From contig JBITNC010000001.1 in NCBI GenBank assembly GCA_050084985.1, positions 22,940,001 to 23,004,000 on the forward strand: a DNA stretch of 64,000 nucleotides. The letters run 5' to 3'. Position 1 is the stretch's first letter. The number at the start of each line of letters is the position of its first letter. Source of the stretch: Nageia nagi (taxonomy: Eukaryota; Pinophyta). Position numbers and translations under genes: made by a program. The notes beneath the pieces are model-generated. The model was given only the letters and a program-made list of their open reading frames with translations. It was not told the DNA's origin and ran no database searches. Of the stretch, positions 1 to 10,327 are shown piece after piece.

Positions 1-1012
1 CAATGGGCTTTAACTCCTATTATCGGGTAATCTAGAAGATCTTAATGATGGGAGATATTACAATAAGTACATTCAATATATCCCCTTGATTTTAGGGGAC
101 GACATCACATTTTTTTATCAAAATTAGCAGGTAGTAAGACTTCTTAGTTATCTAACAAAACCCGCTAGGGTAAGAGAAGACTCGCTAAGCATCAATGAAG
201 ACTATAAGAAGAAATAAACACTCACATCCACTTATTCAAGAGTGTGTGACACCCAAGACTCTACCAATGTGTTGACTATGACTCATTTTCATATGGTAGT
301 AGTAGTCTACTTTTAGTATTGAATGATATATCTATTTTCACTCTTATAATGATCATAACTAGGAGCTACAATGTAAATATTAAATGGTTGTTGGATGTTA
401 GGTGGCCAACAACTATAGAGATAGATTGATTATACCTATCAAAATAGAAAACCATACCTTATAAATGTGGGATCAATCATAGATTCACCATGGTCAAAGA
501 TAAAAAGTGATGGATTATGGCTAGACTAGTATGAAGATTGAAGGTTGTAGATCCCCAATCCTTGTCACTAAATTAGGACCATACTATATAATCAACTACA
601 GCTATGAATTATTTTGTACATATTGTTTATATTTAAGTTTGTATTATTATTAGTCAAAGAGTTAGTGGTAGTTATTAATGGTGGATAACCACCCTTTCTA
701 TAAATTGAGTATTATAAATAGAGTATTCTTAGAAGTTCAATAGGTTGGATATTTTAGCAAAGTTGCCTAGTGTAAGTTGTATTTTCATATATGATAATGC
801 AATACTATGATACTTTGCCCTCTACATTTTGTGGTTGTTAATCTTGGCTAAGGATTACTGCCTATATGGTAATACTTGGGCTAACTAGTTTGAGTTTGCT
901 TTATATAGAGTGAATTTAGTTTATTTCATATTATTCTTAACCTTTTTATATTTTTCCAATTACTTTTGACCTCTTTTATAGATAGGAACCATCTTATAAC
1001 CTAGATATTGAT
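1..1012 (+). repeat. Worn, truncated LTR related to the gypsy-2 LTR
   Basis: From about 690 to 1012 the sequence aligns by eye with the last third of both gypsy-2 LTRs (about 42060-42410 and 54250-54600). Shared runs include 'tttcatatatgataatgcaa', 'ttaatcttggctaaggatt', the 'attacttttgacctctttta' stretch and 'ataacctagatattgat'. Weaker likeness around 170-280 ('agactcgctaag', 'tgacacccaagactc') suggests that the whole first kilobase is a diverged LTR. The gypsy-2 LTRs run about 100 bp further, so this copy is cut at about 1012, exactly where a minus-strand copia pol begins. No coding capacity was seen. The 1-690 part is assigned with much less certainty. Confidence 0.55.
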
Positions 1013-1014
1013 CA

Positions 1015-1590
1015 AAAAACCCCATGAGGTGCTAGTGAGAAGAAGATCATCAACATACAACACCAAAATAATGGTATCTAGTCCATGTCTTCATATATAG
1101 AGTGTAGGTTCAAAGAAGCAACATATAAAATCAATGGAGAGGGGAAAAGAATCCATCTTCTTATGCCATACCTGATGAGCTTTCTTTAGGCCATATAGAT
1201 TATAAGCCTACAAACAAGTAAGGAATCTTGGATAAAATCAATGGGATGCTCTATATAGATCTCCTCATGTAAATCAACATTTAAAAAAGTGCTCTTCATA
1301 TACATATGAAATACTAACCATACCTGAGTAATAGCAAGAGTTAGTACAAGGTGAGGTGAATCCATCATGGTCATAGGGGAAAAGATCTCAAATTAGCCAA
1401 CCCCTTCAACTTGTAAGAATCCTTTAGCAACAAGATGAGCCTTATACCTATCAATGGAACCATCATCTATATACTTGGTATGGTACATCCATTTACACAA
1501 AACTAATTTACCCCCATGGGGAAGAGAAATAAGCTCCAAAGTAATATTCTTTAGTAATGAAGAATACTCAGTCATCATGGCATCCTCCAC
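1015..1590 (-). pseudogene. copia-1 reverse transcriptase, broken
   Basis: The N-terminal part, from about 1590 down to 1393, reads 'LVLCKWMYHTKYIDDGS' and 'RYKAHLVAKGF', the classic start of the copia reverse transcriptase (RVT_2) domain. It continues in another frame at about 1374-1186 with 'MYMKSTFLNVDLHEEIYIEH' (usually MDVKSAFLNGDL), so the first catalytic Asp region is altered (MDV to MYM). It then shifts again to reach 'LYVDDLLLTSTS' at about 1055-1020, where the two catalytic Asp of YVDD are kept. Everything downstream is missing. Cannot be functional. Confidence 0.85.
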
Positions 1591-2099
1591 TCCATTATAC
1601 CATGAGACTCTAATAATGTCTATTAATCACTTGAATGTGTCTGATCAACTAGAGTGGAATCAATGGAATAGCAGTGGGAAGGAAGGAGATCCTTGATGAA
1701 AGGTGTTGCATCCTCAAGTGTAGAGTGAGCCCATTTGGGCATGTGACTATCAATAGTGAAAGAAGATGCAACATCAATAGGAGGAGTAGCAATAACTATA
1801 CGTGATGGAGGTGTAAGAGGATCAATAACTAGTGTGGGAGAAATAACCTCATGAATATCCTCCTCATGAAATAGCTCAAAATATTTGTCATATTAGAGAT
1901 GTAATACCAAGGAATAAGATGAAGAATGATAATTAGGAAGGTTATCATCAAAATGAACATGAGTGTGGAAGAAAATATCATGGGTATCAAGATCAATTAG
2001 TCAATACACCTTCATATCCTCACTCTAGCCAACAAAAATGAGAGGCTTACTCTTTGTTTCTAAGGCCTTATGCTTGGTATCAAAATGAAATCCCAAGCA

Positions 2100-2760
2100 T
2101 GACTACCATAAACTATAAAGTGTGACACATATAGCTTGGTTATACTCCAATCCTCTTCAAGATTCATATGATCAAGTGCCCAATGAGGAGTACAATTCTA
2201 GATGTAGTTAGCACAATTGACTTCCTTATTCTAGAAAATAGGAGGCAAGTCCCTGGAATGCATCATACAACTAGCCATATCCTTCAATGTTCTATTCATT
2301 ATTTCTACCACTTAATTTTAATATGGAGTGTGAGGAATTGAATGTTGATAAATTATTCCATGCTTCTCAAGGAACTTTAAAAACTTAGTGCTAAAGTAAT
2401 CCCCCCATTATCTGTGTAAAGCTTCTTGATGCAACTAGAACACTAATTATCAACCATAGCCTTGAATAATTTGAAATGAGTAAATACATCACTCTTGTAC
2501 TTTAGAAAATACACCTAAGTACATCTTGAGAAATCATTAATGAAAGTCAATACATATAAAGCTCTAGTGAAGTATGGATGTGGAAAGATCATCAAGTCAC
2601 TATGCACCAACTCTAAAAGAGAATATGCATGATTAGCTTTATCTTTAGGAAAAGGTTCTTGATGTTTCTTCTTAATGGAAAAACTAGGTAAAACACCATA
2701 AAAAGAAGACACCTTAGGAAATCTAATGACCATATCATGAGAATGTAACTATTGTAAATA
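2100..2760 (-). pseudogene. copia-1 integrase core, broken
   Basis: On the minus strand 'LLELVHSDLMIFPHPYF' followed by 'YVLTFINDFSRCT' (about 2640-2520) is the start of the rve integrase core; the first catalytic Asp is in VHSDL. Further down 'YTDNGGDYFS' and 'FLEKHGIIYQHSIPHTPY' (about 2440-2330) give the second Asp region and the conserved HGI..Q...PHTP block. 'VVEIMNRTLKDMA' follows, where the catalytic Glu lies. Stops interrupt the frame, several where Gln would be expected. Between 2100 and 1590 only the poorly conserved linker to reverse transcriptase is expected, and no motif is seen there. Confidence 0.82.
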
Positions 2761-2934
2761 TTTATAGTTGAGATGTCCAAACCTCTCATGCCAAACTATA
2801 TTGATAGAATCTGCATGGGAAACCAACCCAATACCTAAATCAACATCATCAAATCCCTCAAACTAATAGATACTTATGAATTATCAATATCACCTCATGT
2901 AAAAAGTGACTATGGCTCTTGCAAAATGCGAATC

Positions 2935-3200
2935 TCAAAAATCATATGTGAATAAAACATTCCTCCCACCATCAGTATTACAAATATGATATACAAAAAC
3001 AAGGTTATAAGAGAGATTAAGAACCAAAAGCACATCAAGGATGCAACCACCTACAACAAGAATGTCCCCTTTACCCTTCACAAAAATATGAGAGGAATCA
3101 CCAACCTCAATACTATATGTAGAATAAAGAGATGGAAAAGACTCTCTAGATGGAGTCATGTGATGAGATGCATTTGAATCCATAATCCAACTCCCTAACA
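2935..3200 (-). pseudogene. copia-1 protease and pre-integrase region, broken
   Basis: 'SWIMDSNASHHMTPS' matches the copia aspartic protease active-site block (usually WxLDSGASxHMT). The catalytic Asp is kept but the Gly of DSG is now Asn (DSN), which should abolish activity. It is followed by 'IEVGDSSHIFVKGKGDI', the typical second protease strand. It overlaps the 3' end of gag in another frame, as expected for a gag-pol polyprotein that has taken an indel. Confidence 0.8.
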
Positions 3201-3253
3201 TAGAATGTCCCTTCCCATAAGCATTCAAAGCCTTTCCTAATACATGATAAGTT

Positions 3254-3989
3254 TTAGTTTTTTGCTTCTTTTTTATCATATTTCATCTTTGTGTAACATT
3301 TTCCAATGACATATCCAAGCTTCCCACAATAAGAACAAGTAGGCTTCTCTCTCTTTAGAGTGGATTTGGAGTAAAGGGCTTTTGGAGATGGTTGTGATGT
3401 AGTGGCATTAGGCTTAGGATTGGTATTTCCTTTACCTTTAGATTTTGCTAATGCATTAGATGAAGATGAAAATGTCTCAAGAGTTGAAATTTTTGTCTCT
3501 TCCCTTGTAATACTCTCACAAAATTCTTCTAACCTAGTTATTGTTAATTTATCACCCATAGCATCTATTGTAAAGAGGAATGTAGAAGCAAATAAATGGA
3601 ATGGGGGTTTTAATTTTGATGAAATGAGATAGATGCATTCTTCCTATTTCTTCTTTTTACCACTACCCAACAATTATGAGTATAACTCCTTAAATTTAGT
3701 GAGATAATCAATCATGGTGGGATAGTCAATAAGTTGAGCATCAATTTGCATGGAACTCATTGTGTCAACTTTACCAAATAAAGATTCCAATTTATCCCAT
3801 GCTTCATGTTGTGTGGTTATGCTATCAAGATGAAACCATAAGTTATCACTAGCATTTTATTTTATTAGCCCAAATGCTTCACTAGTTTTCTTTGTGAATG
3901 ACCAAGTTTCATAGTCTAATTTTAATTTGAATTTTTATTCCTTAATGAGTGTATTTAGTCCTCTTTATGCTAATAGTATCAACATCCAT
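3254..3989 (-). pseudogene. copia-1 gag with worn zinc knuckle
   Basis: A start codon at 3989 (minus) lies in a strong context, AACCATGG, and opens 'MDVDTISIKRTKY', which meets stops within about 20 codons. In-frame pieces further on include 'HEAWDKLESLFGKVDTMS' (about 3810-3760), the UBN2-type gag motif of plant copia elements. The C-terminal part (3559-3254) is basic and Ser/Pro-rich and ends in 'CSYCGKLGYVIGKC'. This is a CCHC zinc knuckle whose His is replaced by Tyr. Gag would form the virus-like particle and bind RNA; this copy cannot be translated. Confidence 0.8.
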
Positions 3990-5228
3990 GGTTTCCAAGT
4001 GTGATAGTTATGAGGTGTGAGTGTTAAATTTTAAATGATGAATGCTCCATATCAAAAATGCCAAACAAACCAAGGAACCAAGAAACAAAATAGGTGCAAA
4101 AATTTGGACACAACACCAAGAAGATCTCACCCAAATTTTATTCACTTTCAAAGGACCCCCCCAAAAAAACTTTTCATAAAATCTTACAATGCAAATAACT
4201 TGAAACTTCTTGTCTACATCTTTCCAATGAAAAAAATGTGACTCTAATGAAAGTCCATTTTCCCAAGTTACATAATTAAATGCAAAGCCTCCAAATTTAA
4301 TTAAATTGCCCCAAAACCTATTAAAAAATTAAAAAATATTTATCTAATTTAAAAAATTAGAAAAGTAAATATTTTTTAATTTTTAATAAAACTATAGAGG
4401 AAAAAAAAAGAGTAATTCACAACCTACAAAATGAGTTTGTAGAGTCAGTGGTGCTTGAGTCCAAACATGAGTTTGCAGAGAAGCACAAACCATGAGTAGG
4501 AGGGAGTTCATGAGGTAGAGATGCTTCGCACCAAATGTAGGATGCCAAAAAAGATTGGCCATGAGAAGCATCAATAGAGAAGTTGTGAGTGCTGATCCAT
4601 GCAAGAGGATTCCAAAACGAGAGACAACACCCAAGGGAAATCCAACATGCAGTAGGATGTGAGCTGCTAGTGAGAGGGCACCAAAATAACACTAAGGAAC
4701 TGAGACAAGACACCCTAGAGAAGAGAACAAAAGCACATATCAAAGAGTGCCAACAATGATCATGTGAGCCCTATGAACAATGCTAAGTGGACCTGAAAAT
4801 GGCTAAGAGTAGAAAACATGTACAAATGCTAAAGATAAGAGTTGAAACTACCATAATTTAAAAATAATTAGTAGCCCAATCATGATCTCAAGCAAAGATA
4901 TGGATGTGAAGAGGCTATGAACACATCATGTGGTGTGGTGTACTTCAAAAATTGTGACTTCTAAGCATGTAGAACATGAAGGTTGAAAATACAAAGAGTA
5001 ATAGTTGGAGGTGGTGCAAGTACAACAAGGTCAAAATAGAGGCATGAATTAGAGGGAGATGGCCTCAAAACATATAATGAAATGGAATCCCTATATGACT
5101 TTAAAACTACAAGAATTGCATCTAGTTGTGAAGAGGGAGTGCTAATGGAGGAGCACACTAATCAACCCAACAAGAATCAAATATGATAAAGCTTCACAAC
5201 ATAAGTTTGGATGCCTACAAGAATCTAA
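3990..5228 (-). other. copia-1 leader region, unusually long
   Basis: About 1.24 kb lies between the primer site and the gag start, longer than usual for copia. It holds an AT-rich inverted repeat at about 4323-4385: 'attaaaaaatattta' and its reverse complement about 20 bp apart. Frames at 4392-4743 (minus) match nothing I recognise. A later small insertion, perhaps around the inverted repeat, could explain the length, but I found no ends for one. Confidence 0.4.
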
Positions 5229-5243
5229 CCTGGTCTAGTACCA
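5229..5243 (-). promoter_or_regulatory. copia-1 primer-binding site
   Basis: On the minus strand TGGTACTAGACCAGG directly follows the LTR's terminal CA. It aligns with the usual plant initiator-Met-tRNA site TGGTATCAGAGCCAGG with two swapped bases and one deletion. Its exact abutment to the LTR supports both calls. Confidence 0.7.
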
Positions 5244-5529
5244 TGTGAAGATTCACATGAAGAGAAAATCAAATCTAGAAAGGAAAATGCAAGAGCACCA
5301 CAAAATAAAGAAGAGAAGTTGGAACCCTTGAAACTAATTAATTTGAAATGAGAATGGAGCCTAAATAGATAAGGAAAATAGAAGCTATTGTACAATATCA
5401 TGCCAACCATGCATGAATATAAAATGAACAAACTAACTAAGAAGTGGTTATCACCACAATAGACTAGCTAGAAATAAGAAGACCTAGGAAATAAATAAAA
5501 TACTCCTAAGTGAAGATAATACTCTAACA
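5244..5529 (-). repeat. copia-1 5' LTR, 286 bp
   Basis: The minus strand begins TGTTAGAGTATTATC (5' end at 5529) and ends CTTCACA at 5244, giving the TG...CA ends of an LTR with the primer site immediately inside. Its partner is missing because the element is truncated. It is short, like many plant copia LTRs. Confidence 0.72.
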
Positions 5530-5856
5530 CCCTTGCTTAAGTGAACAAGGAGGGAAAGTGATACATCCATAAAAAATGAGTCCCAGCAATAAGGCTTGAT
5601 TAGGTACTCATGTATAATATGTACAAAGAATGTCTAGAAAGATGAAAAAACCACATGGGAAAAATACCATCTCATAGTATAAGAGGGAGGATGGAGAGGA
5701 AGATGTACTAATCAACACCCATAACCAACAAATTGGTTAGTAAGCAATGATGTGAAGGAGGTGTTATAGATGGAATATTACCTAAACTTTCTTCAATCAT
5801 TTTAAGATTTTGATATTAGGATTGTGCATCAGAAAGCCTCTAGCTAGAGTGATGGA
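5530..5856. other. Unassigned spacer
   Basis: AT-rich sequence between the copia-1 LTR and the next coding remnant. No gene, RNA or repeat match within the window was noticed. Confidence 0.5.
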
Positions 5857-6558
5857 AAAGTTATAGTGGGAATTTTTTCCTTTAAGGTATCCTTGAAGTT
5901 GATTGTAGCAATTTTAGGTCTCCCAGATGATGGTTTAAGGATCCAACATGGTAAACATCCAAAGATAATGGAATTATATTTCTTTTCCAAATAGGAAAAT
6001 CTAGGGTGGGATGCAAAATTGATCCTTCTTGAAGCTCCATATCAACCTTGGATGAAATTTGCTACCACTATGATGGGATATATCACTTTAGACTCTAAAT
6101 TTACATGGGTTCAAGGATACCATTAATTTGTTTTGAATAATAGTAGGTGTGGGGAAGGAATGGATATACCTTATTTTATCTTCAAGGAACTGGATAGGGT
6201 CATAGATGAATCTCAAAAGGGTCAAGCCAAGTATTCTTTACACTAAGGACTATTGATAATAATGGTCAAGTTTGTGGTATGAAAGAAAGGATGGACCAAA
6301 GACTATGCAAACTTTATTCCACACATTGAGGAATAAGAGAAGGTGGTGAAGGAATAACCATTACATGATAGTATGAAGAGGAGGAAGGTGAAGTGTGAAA
6401 AAGAGGTTAAATCATCATGGAGGTGATCCAAGAGGAAGAAAGCTATAAAACCATCAATTATGATGGAAGAGGAGTCTAACAAGTCTTTAGTTAGTTTGAA
6501 GGAAGCACTACCTAGGAAAATGAAGGATAGCTTGCCCATGAAGAAGGCTTGTGTATAA
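5857..6558 (+). pseudogene. Unrecognised 234-codon frame with seven stops
   Basis: A single frame runs 702 bp with no indel and reads as a plausible globular protein, for example 'LIVAILGLPDDGLRI', 'LILLEAPYQPWMKF', 'TTMMGYITLDSKFTWVQGYH' and 'YFIFKELDRVID'. It is followed by a highly basic stretch, 'MKRRKVKCEKEVKSSW'. Seven internal stops (TAG, TAA or TGA) interrupt it. Each is one transition from CAG, CAA, CGA or TGG, so the frame was probably one exon or a retroelement gag-like product before decay. I do not recognise the family. It lies between two copia elements and may be part of a third, otherwise unseen element. Confidence 0.5.
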
Positions 6559-6911
6559 GGACCTCTAGCAAGAAGGCTTGTGTCTTACATGATGTACCAA
6601 TTTTGGATCCATTAAAATCCACCTCTCCATCCTAAACAAAAAAATAAAAAGGTTCAACATCTTTCATGGTAGTCCTACACATGGTTAAATATTTAAGCTT
6701 TCATCACATGAGAAATATTATCTAATTATATTTATTAATCTAAGATATAAGTCTTCATCTAAAAGATGTCATACATACTTAACGAGGTAACTATACATCA
6801 TATCAATATTTTTTATTTCAAATAAATTTTCTTGTTAATCTCATACCATGTTTCAAGGAAAGAAATGATCAATGAGAATTTATTTACTAACAAAAATTTT
6901 ATTGAAGGATT
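6559..6911. other. Unassigned spacer before copia-2
   Basis: No coding signal was seen. The last five bases, GGATT (6907-6911), are the left target duplication of copia-2. Confidence 0.5.
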
Positions 6912-7849
6912 TGAAAATATTAATCTCTAGACTCTTGGGTTGTGTAATTATTTTTCATTGGGATCTATCTCCACTTCAAGGTGTTAGTATCTACTTCAAG
7001 CTCTATCTCTTTGAATGAGATTGAATGACAACCTTCGAGCATTAATGTTCTCCATGTTGTCTCCTTTTAGGTCTTGACTCTTTCTGCATTGGATGCACTA
7101 TCTCCTTGCTCTGGGTTCTATCTCTTCCTGGGCATTATTATTTTGGGCTCTATTTCTTGTTATCTTCAGGCATTACCAACCCCTAAGAAATCCAAAACTT
7201 CATTATCTAGGCTCTAATTTCTAGCATCCAGATTTTATTTTCTCAAGACTTGTTGCACCTACTATTTTGGGTGGACTACATCACTTTTTTAGGCCCCAAA
7301 CCCTAGGTATTATTTTAATTCATGGTTGCTCCTATGCAATGATATCCATCTTGCTATGGAACCTAGATTTCACTTTGTAAGAGTCTTTCTACCATAGAAT
7401 TAAATGATCAACCATGGAAATTAATATCTAAATAATGACATTAATGTTTTTGTACAAAAATGGTTGATCTACCTTCTACAACCATGTAATGTTTTTCATA
7501 TATCATGTATATAAAAAAGGTATGGGCTTCTTGTACCTTCTACAAAAAGGACAACAAAATGCATACATAGAGCTATGCTACATTTAATTTTATTATTGAC
7601 CAAGTTACATGCATATAATATGTATCTTAGTATAAATATAGATAGCCTAGGAGTAAAAAATGTTGATGGTCTAAAATAAGAGAAGTGTATGTGTTGTTTA
7701 GCTCCAAGAGATCCATGTAATATTTTTTTACTTCTCTGCAATACAAATATACTTTGGTATCCATTTTTTTCTCATTATTTATTCTTCTTATGGTTAGCCT
7801 TATTGTATTCTAGCTCTACACATTATTTATTTTTCTTCAAAATCTTTGA
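6912..7849 (+). repeat. copia-2 5' LTR, 938 bp
   Basis: Starts TGAAAATATTAATC and ends AAAATCTTTGA (CA changed to GA). It aligns along its length with 12119-12976; for example 'gttagtatctact', 'ctactattttgggtgga' and 'taaatatagatagc' occur in both. The copies are clearly diverged, so the insertion is old. It contains a TATA box (7631-7638). Confidence 0.92.
7631..7638 (+). promoter_or_regulatory. TATA box of copia-2 5' LTR
   Basis: TATAAATA, preserved at 12761-12768 in the 3' LTR within the same surrounding sequence ('cttagtataaatatagatag'). Its place in the second half of the LTR fits a U3 promoter; transcription would start about 30 bp downstream. Inferred from sequence only. Confidence 0.65.
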
Positions 7850-7850
7850 T

Positions 7851-7862
7851 TGGTATCAAATT
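7851..7862 (+). promoter_or_regulatory. copia-2 primer-binding site
   Basis: TGGTATCAAATT follows the LTR by one base. The family form, seen in copia-3 and copia-5, is TGGTATCAAAGC, close to the initiator-Met-tRNA complement TGGTATCAGAGC. Confidence 0.8.
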
Positions 7863-7930
7863 GAGAGATTTATTAGGTTAAATAGATTCAAAGCTAGGAA
7901 ATTCATTATAGTTATAGATTTTCATTTTCA

Positions 7931-8755
7931 ATGGAGACCATTACAAGTACTAGACCATCTAGATGAAGAAATTTCTTATCTCTCAAGACCTATGGAGATT
8001 TTTTCCCAAGGTTTTACCAACTCAAATAAAGTTGCATTTGTAGCCATGACTACAAATGAGAAGAAACAAGTGTTGGAAAATCATAATAAGGATGCCAAGG
8101 TATTATTTTCTATCCAATCTAGGATATATGTGTCCATATTCCTCAAAATTGTAGAGTGTGAGACTTCTAAGGAGGCATAGGAGATGTTGGAGACCACATA
8201 TAAAGGATCAGCCAAGGTCCATGTGGCAAAGCTTTAGCTTGAAGGAAGGAGTTAAAATCTCTCCATATGAGAGAGGAAGTGAAAATAAGTGTTTTATTTT
8301 CCAAGATCCAATATTCTACAAATGCCCTCCATTCACACGGTGAAGATATGGGAGACAATAGAAGTATTGAAAAGGTGCTTTGGAGCTTGCCCAGAAGATT
8401 TGATCCTATTACCACTACCATTGAAGAATCAAATGACCTATCCTAACTCATTCTTGTGGAGTTGTAGGGTATTCTAACTACCTATGAATATGAAATTAGT
8501 GATACAATTGAGCCTTTTGACTAATGTTTCCAAGGAAAATTCAAAATGAAGAGCCAAGAGCCCTTTTCATCAACTTCTAGCTCTTCTTCTTCATCCTATC
8601 ATGGAAGAGGTGGGTCATTATGTGGAATAAGTGGTGGCCAAGGTGGAGGTAAAAGATGTTATGGAAGAGGTCATTCTAGGGGAAGATCACAAGATGACAC
8701 CCATAGACATTACAACTTTTGTAAAAAATATGGTCACATAGAATCACATTGCTAG
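7931..8755 (+). pseudogene. copia-2 gag, broken
   Basis: The family start ATGGAGACCATTACA is at 7931. The body is split among frames: 'MTTNEKKQVLENHNKDAKVL' (8045-8105), a UBN2-type segment, and 'MKSQEPFSSTSSSSSSS' leading into a Gly/Arg-rich stretch (8546-8700). The end 'NFCKKYGHIESHC' (about 8715-8752) is a zinc knuckle. The knuckle's first Cys is Tyr, as in both sister copies. Gag would package element RNA. Stops follow at the Trp and Gln positions after the knuckle. Confidence 0.85.
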
Positions 8756-8809
8756 AAGAAGAATCCCAAGCTCAAAGCTTAGTATGTTGAAGATCAGGCT
8801 AAGAGCAAC

Positions 8810-9073
8810 ATGTTCCTCACCTATAGTAGTTTCCAAGATGAAGAAGATGTATGGTACCTGGATAGTGGATGCTCTAACCACATGACTAGAAACAAAGCCT
8901 CTTTTCTTAAGATTAACTCTAATGTCATAGGCCAGGTTAGGTTTTGTGATAGTAAAAGTGCCAACATCCATGGTAGAGGGACTATACCTCAGTTTAAAGC
9001 TAGTGAGATATTTTATATGCATAACACTCTCTTTGTTTCTAGCCTTAAGTACAATTTGTTAAGTATTGGCTAG
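8810..9073 (+). pseudogene. copia-2 protease and pre-integrase segment
   Basis: 'DVWYLDSGCSNHMTRN' (about 8845-8890) is the copia aspartic protease active site with an intact DSG. It is followed by 'GQVRFCDSKSANIHGRGTI' and 'TLFVSSLKYNLLSIG', the conserved run into the pre-integrase domain. This 87-codon stretch is still open; stops resume just after, where the family has Gln ('SIGQLS' read as SIG-stop-LS). Confidence 0.85.
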
Positions 9074-9179
9074 CTTAGTATAAGGGGACATATAACCACC
9101 TTTAGAAGGAAAGGGTCCACCATAGTAAAAGAGGTTACTAAGTAGCTTATAGCTACCATCCATATGACTGAAAATAGGA

Positions 9180-9970
9180 TGTATATGCTCAAGATGTCAC
9201 CTACATCAAGTTGTTTAAAAGAATATGTTTATTCTTCCTAATTACAACATAGGATATTTGGTCATTTAAATTTTTAACCATTGAATGGTCAACAAAAAAA
9301 TTGGTGAGAAGCCTTCTTGCAATCTCCCATACACCCAGTGAGGTCTATAAAAGTTGCATTATAGGCAAGAAACACAAAGTGAAGTTTCCAAAGATATAAT
9401 ATAGGTCCAAGTACCCTCTTTAGTTGGTGCATGCAAACCTATGTGGACCAATTTAGACTCCTAACCAAGGAAGTAAGTCAAAATATTTGTTTATATTTAT
9501 CGATTACTTTTCTAAGATGAGTTGGCTTTATTTATTGCAAAATAAGTATGACTCTTTTGAGAGTTTTGTCAAATTTAAATCTCTTGTTGAAAAATAATCT
9601 AGCTATTTTATTAAGAAGTTCACAATGGATATAGGATGAGAATTCACTTCTAATGAATTTAAGAACTTCTACCATTAGCATGGCATTATTAGGCAATATC
9701 CAACTACCTACACTCCATAGTAGAATGGATTGGTTGTATAGAAAAATAGAATAGTTGTTGAAATGGCTAGATGCATGACTAAAGAAAAGGGTCTTCCTAC
9801 TAGTTTTTGGGGTGAAGTAGTACATGCTACTATTTATATTTTAAATAGGTGTCCCACTCAATTTTTAAAGAATACCATCCCTTATGAAGCTTGGTTTGGT
9901 GTACAACCAAATATTTCTCATCTTTGGATATCTGGCTTAACCTTTTTTTGCACATGTACGAAAAGAAAAT
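9180..9970 (+). pseudogene. copia-2 integrase, broken, catalytic Asp lost
   Basis: It contains 'CIIGKKHKVKFPK' (the end of the HHCC zinc finger), then 'LVHANLCGPI' at about 9425-9455, where the first catalytic Asp (LVHxDL) has become Asn. 'LFIFIDYFSKMSWLYLLQNK' comes next, then 'TMDIG-stop-EFTSNEF' and 'HGIIRQYPTTYTP'. An open 69-codon piece follows at 9763-9972: 'MARCMTKEKGLPTSFWGEVV' and 'PYEAWFGVQPNISHL'. Most internal stops sit at Gln positions kept in sister copies. Confidence 0.85.
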
Positions 9971-10327
9971 AGGAACAAGATTGATGAGAAATATATCAAA
10001 TGCATTTTAGTGTGATACTTTGAAGCATATAAGGCCTATAGGTGTTATGATCCATTAAGTGGGAACATTCACATTAGTAGAGAAGTAATTATTGAAGAAG
10101 GGGACATAACTAATCAAGAAAATAGTGCCAAAGACACCACTACTGAATTGCAACTTGATGAAGATTATGAACCTTCTCACACTACTACACCTCCTCCTCC
10201 CTAACCTTCATCACCATATTCACTAGCAACTAGCTCACCATAGCAGGCACATCCAAACCAATATTCTAATGCTCACACTCCACCAGCCAAAAAAAAGTGG
10301 ACAAGTGATCGCTATCATCTTCTATCA

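Larger units (their letters stand above)
1013..5529 (-). mobile_element. copia-1: truncated Ty1/copia retrotransposon, minus strand
   Basis: Reading the minus strand from 5529 downward gives LTR, primer site, leader, gag, protease, integrase and reverse transcriptase, the Ty1/copia order. The element stops just after the reverse transcriptase YVDD box at about 1015; RNase H and the 3' LTR are missing, so no target duplication can be tested. All coding parts carry stops and shifts. It is a different family from copia-2, -3 and -5, with different LTR ends and protein sequence. The abrupt join to a gypsy-like LTR at 1012/1013 points to a deletion or illegitimate-recombination junction. Confidence 0.85.

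Noticed and set aside
1454-1696. Plus-strand frame of 80 codons
   Set aside because: It is the antisense of the copia-1 reverse transcriptase start on the minus strand.
7496-7741. Minus-strand frame inside copia-2
   Set aside because: It lies wholly within the 5' LTR and is the shadow of non-coding LTR sequence.
8750-8785. Conserved stops after the gag knuckle as programmed readthrough or recoding
   Set aside because: Other stops in the same genes are plainly random decay of CAG, CAA and TGG codons, and no readthrough context or pseudoknot is apparent. The shared-stop fact is kept as a finding without this claim.
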